From Acidiphilium multivorum AIU301 (GTDB taxonomy: Bacteria > Pseudomonadota > Alphaproteobacteria > Acetobacterales > Acetobacteraceae), in NCBI RefSeq assembly GCF_000202835.1, contig NC_015178.1, positions 62,001 through 126,000 of the forward strand: a stretch of DNA of 64,000 bases. The letters are read 5' to 3'. The notes under the pieces were generated by a model. That model was not told where the DNA came from and did no database searches. It was given only the letters and a program-made list of their open reading frames with translations. Made by a program: the position numbers and the translations under genes. The stretch's first letter is position 1. Every line of letters starts with the position of its first letter. Shown here piece after piece: positions 60,551-64,000 of the stretch.

Positions 60551-61191
60551 GCCTCGGCCTCGCGGCGTTTGCCACCATGGTGCAGGCGCGCCGCCTCCTG
60601 CCTGGCGTAGCGCGCGACCCGGCGATACGACTGGCGTAGCGTGATACCGTGCCGGCGTGCCATCCGCGCCAGTGTCTCGATGCCGCTGTGCAGCAGCTTG
60701 CTGTCGGTCGGATGCGTCACGGCCTTTGGCTGGACCGTGGTATCGATGGTGACCCGCTCGTAGTGCTTCTCCGCCACGGCCCCACCCCGCTCGGCGGCCG
60801 CCAGCGTCTCGGCGAGCAGGGCCTCCATCCGCTCCGCCCCGATCCGCTTGCGCCAGCGCGTCATCGAGGATCGGTCAAGGGGCAGCGTGTGCTGGAAATG
60901 CGTCTCGCCGCAGAATGCCTGGACATACGGACTGTCGAGATAGCGCGCGCAAACCGCTTCGTCGGACAGCCTATCCATGTGCTTGAGAAGATGCAGCGCC
61001 ACCATCAGGCGGGTCGGCAGCGCCGGACGTCCCGCCGCCTCGGCGTAGAGTGCGCCAAAGCGTTCCTCGAAGACCCGCCAGTCGATCAGCCGGGCCAGCC
61101 GCACCAGGGGATGCCGCTGGTCGATGATGTTCTCCAGCCGCGAGCGGAACAGTTCGAGATCATCCTGCGAGGCATTCAGCTTCGGCGGCAT
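60551..61191 (-). pseudogene. IS5-family transposase, 5' part (split by IS21)
   Basis: From ATG 61191 (GGAAAGA in front): MPPKLNASQDDLELFRSRLE, the InsH N-terminal domain (PTRLMVALHLLKHMDRLSDE, SPYVQAFCGETHFQHTLPLD, SSMTRWRKRIGAERME) and the first catalytic Asp region YERVTIDTTVQPKAV. It ends in KRREAEA where the IS21 begins; 60551-60558 is the right copy of the 8-base target duplication. Confidence 0.9.
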
Positions 61192-61415
61192 TCTTTCCTC
61201 CACGCCAAACACATGATGGTCGGCATCAACGGGAGAGAATCACGATCGCGACCACCGCGCAACGCTCCAACGGTTTTGCAAGGTTTTTCCCCTCAAGCCA
61301 CACAGACCTTGCAAATCCCAATATTGCCCGTCGCTAAAAAGTCATGACCAAATCAGCAAAGTTCGCTTTTTCACGGGTGACGAGCTACCGACCGGCTGAG
61401 CCGGCCTTGTCGTGA

Positions 61416-62351
61416 TCAATTGTCGAATCCTGTCTCTCGCAGGAAGGCGCGGCTCGCAGCGAGGTCCGCCAGAATACTGCTGGCGTTGCGCGGATCCCGT
61501 TCCTGCTCGATGGTGATATAACCGCCGTAACCAAGCTCTCTCAGCAAGGAATGGATCGCGCGGTAATCCACACTGCCCTTACCGATCGAGCACATGAGAC
61601 CCTTGGCACAAGCGTCAAAGAAGCGGACACGCTCTCCCATCACCGCGCTCTGCACTTTAGGGTCGATGTCCTTGAAATGGATATAGTCAAGCCGGTCGGC
61701 GTAGCGCCGGATTGTAGCGACAGGATCCATACCGGCATAGGCCAGATGCCCGGTATCGAGGCAAAGCCCGGCGACGCCTGGTCCGATGTCATCCGCAAGG
61801 CGCTCAATTTCGTCAGCGAACTCGATATATCCGCCGGCATGCGGATGGATGGTTGCACGCACACCGTATCTGTCGGTCGCAAGTTCGGCAATCGCTCGAA
61901 TATTGTCCATCATAGCCGCCCAGGCGGCTCCATCCAAACGAGGCGCCCGCTCGGAATGGCCTGCGGCATAATCACGCTCGTCATGCCCCCAATCCATAAC
62001 CGTCAGATAAGGGGCTTCGTACCGCTGACCCGCCAGCTGGGCCGGCCGCGGCAGGGCGCAGACGAAAGCGCAGATCTCATGGGTCTGCCGCAACAGCATC
62101 GCGCGATTGCCCGGGCTTGCCAGGTCACTGAAAATCGTGCCGGCGACGATCGTCAGACCGCGCTCTGAGAGCGCTTGCCCTAGCCGTGGCACGTCCAGCG
62201 GCATATAGCCATAGGGGCCGAGTTCGAGCCCCCCAAAGCCTGCCAGCGCCGCTTCGTCGAGCACTTTTTCCCAGGCCGGCAGATGGGGGTTAGACACATC
62301 ATCCACCCCCCAGCAGCAGGGTGCACATGTGATTGTGACAGGAAGCGCCAT
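61416..62351 (-). CDS. TIM-barrel sugar phosphate isomerase/epimerase-like
   Basis: 311 residues from ATG 62351 (a GTG lies one codon before). ITCAPCCWGVDDVSNPHL at the start, GFGGLELGPYGYMPLD, GVRATIHPHAGGYIEF (His/Glu), LCLDTGHLAYAGMD (Asp, His), YIHFKDIDPKV (His) and GGYITIEQERDP (Glu) give an IolE/IolI-like metal site. The ATG overlaps the stop of the frameshifted monooxygenase (TGATG). Role in inositol or polyol catabolism by family and neighbours; exact substrate unknown. Confidence 0.85.
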   Translation of the reverse strand: MALPVTITCAPCCWGVDDVSNPHLPAWEKVLDEAALAGFGGLELGPYGYMPLDVPRLGQALSERGLTIVAGTIFSDLASPGNRAMLLRQTHEICAFVCALPRPAQLAGQRYEAPYLTVMDWGHDERDYAAGHSERAPRLDGAAWAAMMDNIRAIAELATDRYGVRATIHPHAGGYIEFADEIERLADDIGPGVAGLCLDTGHLAYAGMDPVATIRRYADRLDYIHFKDIDPKVQSAVMGERVRFFDACAKGLMCSIGKGSVDYRAIHSLLRELGYGGYITIEQERDPRNASSILADLAASRAFLRETGFDN

Positions 62352-62637
62352 CACGAACTTTCAGGGTTGATCGTCTCGAAGGTCATCTTGCGATGGAACT
62401 GCTCATGGAAGGCGACGAAAGCCTGCGTGTATTTTTGCGCCATATGGAAGTCGTGCGCGGCCTTGTCGGCCCAAGCTTCCAAGAAAGCAGTTTGTCGGGA
62501 TCATCCGTGCAGGTAAAAAAGTCATACGCGAAGCAGCCGCTTTCGGCGCGCATCGCGCGCTGTGCCTCCACCGCACGGTCAAGAATGCGGTCGCGCATTC
62601 CAGGCTCAAGCGTGATGGTTATGATGAATTTGCACAT
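62351..62637 (-). pseudogene. Frameshifted quinol monooxygenase-like (ABM domain) gene
   Basis: From ATG 62637 the frame reads MCKFIITITLEPGMRDRILD, AVEAQRAMRAESGCFAYDFF and TCTDDPDKLL, then loses family text. In the next frame the domain continues FLEAWADKAAHDFHMAQKYT, QAFVAFHEQFHRKMTFETIN to a stop at 62351. One base appears to be lost near 62488. The family (antibiotic biosynthesis monooxygenase/YgiN) is small and often lies in sugar operons. A sequencing error is possible. Confidence 0.72.
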
Positions 62638-62648
62638 CTCCCGCTCCG

Positions 62649-63677
62649 TCAATCGATGCTGACCACCCGACCTTCGGCCGCACTGATACGTGCAGCGTCA
62701 AGCACGGCGAGAACGGCGATGGCCTCCTCAGCGGTAACGGGCGGTTGGCCTCCTGTCCGCACAGCCTCGGCGAAGGCCTCGTAATACGCGTGATACCGCC
62801 CTTGCTCCGAAGGGATCTTCGTCGCGCCGTCGGCTGTCCGCAAAATTCCCCAGTGAGCCTCGTCATCATATCCCCAACTGTCAGGATTGTTGATTGGGCG
62901 CTTGCCGGCAAAAAGCGCCTGAGCCTGAACGTCTGTCCCGGCAGCAACGTAACTGCCCGCTGAGCCATAGGCGCGCAACTCACGCGTGTTGAGCCGGTTG
63001 ACCTTGCTCGCCGAGATATGAGAATGCACACCGCTCGTATGGCGAAGCGTGAGCACGAAACCCGCATCCGTCGGTCCTTGCGGCAAGACGACCGTGTCGA
63101 GCTGGGCATCAACCGAGACAACAGGACCAATAAGCCACATCGCCTGATCAACGACATGGCTACCGAGATCCCAGAGTAGCCCTCCAGTGGGGCCCGCCTC
63201 CAGCGTTGCGGGATCGTCAAAATCCATGCGTGAATGCAGCCGCCACAACTTGCCGAGCGGGCCCTCCAGAAGCAGCTTTTGCAAGGTCTGGATGTCGGCA
63301 TCCCAGCGGCGGTTGTGATAGACTCCGAGCGTCACGCCCCTGTCCTTTGCCGCCTGCGCCAGCGCCCGTCCCGCCGCCGCACTCGGCGCGAAGGGTTTAT
63401 CGGCGATCACGTGCACCCCGGCCGCAATCGCTTCTAGCACCAGATCCTGCCGCGTTTGCGGGGGTGTGGTGATTGTCACGGCATCTACTCCGGCCGAGAG
63501 CATACCCTGCAGACTCGGATAGATCGGGGCATCGGGGAAATCTGCCTTTGCCTTGGCGATCGTCTCAGGCGCCCGCGCAACGATGCCTGCAAGCGCCACG
63601 CCTCGGGCAGCCGCGATGAAGGGCGCATGAAAATGCTGTCCGCCCGTCCCATATCCAACAAGGCCGATGCGGATCAT
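62649..63677 (-). CDS. Gfo/Idh/MocA-family oxidoreductase
   Basis: 342 residues. Rossmann start IRIGLVGYGTGGQHFHAPFI, KP motif IADKPFAPSAAAGRAL near residue 96 (D in place of the usual E), YHNRRWDADIQTLQKLL, and GGLLWDLGSHVVDQAMWLIG near residue 170. The YHNRRWD and LWDLGSH strings are those of the YdgJ/IolW-like scyllo-inositol dehydrogenase branch (inference from memory). Twelve bases before the monooxygenase remnant in the same operon. Confidence 0.87.
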   Translation of the reverse strand: MIRIGLVGYGTGGQHFHAPFIAAARGVALAGIVARAPETIAKAKADFPDAPIYPSLQGMLSAGVDAVTITTPPQTRQDLVLEAIAAGVHVIADKPFAPSAAAGRALAQAAKDRGVTLGVYHNRRWDADIQTLQKLLLEGPLGKLWRLHSRMDFDDPATLEAGPTGGLLWDLGSHVVDQAMWLIGPVVSVDAQLDTVVLPQGPTDAGFVLTLRHTSGVHSHISASKVNRLNTRELRAYGSAGSYVAAGTDVQAQALFAGKRPINNPDSWGYDDEAHWGILRTADGATKIPSEQGRYHAYYEAFAEAVRTGGQPPVTAEEAIAVLAVLDAARISAAEGRVVSID

Positions 63678-63689
63678 GCTCAGCCTCCT

Positions 63690-64000
63690 TCAGCGGATGA
63701 TGGTGGCTTGCAGCGCATCGATGGAAGACTGGATGCCGGCCTCGGTGGACATGGTGAAGTCCTCCATCTCCAGGCTCACCCAGTCATTATAGCCCATCAT
63801 GCCGACGACGGAGAAAAACTCCTTCCACCATTGCAGATCGTGGCCCGCGCCGACAGCGACGTAGTTCCAACAGCGGTTGGCGACGTCGGTGACTTCCTTG
63901 AGTTCAAGCAAACCGTTGACATCCGCCAGGCCGCGCTCGATCCGTGTGTCCTTCCCGTGGACATGGTGAATGGCGTCGCCGAGCGCACGCGCCGCGGCGA
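63690..64000 (-). CDS. TIM-barrel epimerase-like protein, C-terminal part (cut by window edge)
   Basis: The frame is open from the right edge to the stop at 63690, about 102 residues. ALGDAIHHVHGKDTRIERGL (metal-ligand His, and Lys-Asp), YVAVGAGHDLQWWKEFFSVV and GYNDWVSLEMEDFTMS (Glu) are the end of an AP-endonuclease-2-like barrel. First known gene of this minus-strand operon in the window, 12 bases ahead of the Gfo/Idh gene. Confidence 0.85.
   Translation of the reverse strand, partial: AAARALGDAIHHVHGKDTRIERGLADVNGLLELKEVTDVANRCWNYVAVGAGHDLQWWKEFFSVVGMMGYNDWVSLEMEDFTMSTEAGIQSSIDALQATIIR

Larger units (their letters stand above)
55610..61250 (-). mobile_element. IS5-family element split by IS21 (borders approximate)
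   Basis: A full-length IS5-type transposase gene is present in two parts, 60551-61191 and 55620-56346, separated by a 4.2-kb IS21 insertion. I could not define the outer inverted repeats, so the limits are estimates. This is the outermost shell of a three-level nest. Confidence 0.65.

Noticed and set aside
61380-61415. Terminator hairpin after the TIM-barrel gene at 61416
   Set aside because: GGCCGGC/GCCGGTC stem has a mismatch and there is no T-run on the minus strand.

Overview
The window looks like a mobile, high-GC alphaproteobacterial replicon or genomic island. The proteins read like Rhodobacter/Acetobacter-type bacteria (an Acidiphilium-like host would fit), but no rRNA or other phylogenetic marker is present, so this is an inference. 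Plasmid-style genes (ssb, a topoisomerase fragment, a serine resolvase, several toxin-antitoxin-like modules) and at least ten insertion sequences or IS scars suggest plasmid or island DNA.

Layout. (1) 1-9765: cobalamin (B12) region. The genes are cobW, a DUF1636 gene, cobO, cobQ, a CobC-BluB fusion, cbiB, a broken PduX-like kinase, an alpha-ribazole phosphatase, cobU, cobT and cobS, with two cobalamin riboswitches. The second riboswitch (about 9588-9765) has lost its gene to an ISAs1 scar. (2) 9766-18569: maintenance and stability region. It holds IS scars, an MBL-fold fragment, a truncated topoisomerase, SSB, an orphan Xre/MbcA antitoxin, IS1595, an AbiEii-like nucleotidyltransferase pair, an Xre regulator, a TacAT pair and a serine resolvase split by ISAs1. 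(3) 18704-21393: an OprD-like porin split by a second, apparently identical ISAs1 copy. (4) 21903-49138: a large polyol/inositol catabolic island in two blocks. Block A is a minus-strand operon iolD-iolE-SDR-TIM barrel-Gfo-Gfo, divergent from a plus-strand operon iolG-ALDH-HpcH aldolase-2-hydroxyacid dehydrogenase. Block B is an RpiR regulator, iolE2-SDR2, a LacI regulator, TIM barrel-iolG-iolI, a sugar ABC transporter, iolC fused to DUF2090, iolD2 and iolB. (5) 49340-61200: an IS pile-up, with IS1634, an IS66 split by an IS110/IS1111 element, and an IS5-type element split by an IS21 that is itself split by an IS110 element. (6) 61416-64000: another TIM barrel/Gfo block with a frameshifted quinol monooxygenase.

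How it works together. Block B carries import (substrate-binding protein, permease, ATPase) and nearly the whole myo-inositol route: IolG oxidises, IolI may isomerise the inosose, IolE dehydrates, IolD opens the ring, IolB isomerises, and the IolC-DUF2090 fusion phosphorylates and probably cleaves. No CoA-acylating IolA is seen. Block A adds a second IolE/IolD set and oxidoreductase-epimerase genes that resemble the logic of oxidation-elimination glycoside pathways. Its divergent operon could handle aldehyde and 2-keto-acid products. Control is probably by the RpiR and LacI regulators acting on palindromes seen upstream of their operons. Target-site duplications allow several disrupted genes to be rebuilt exactly in silico, so much of the damage is recent.
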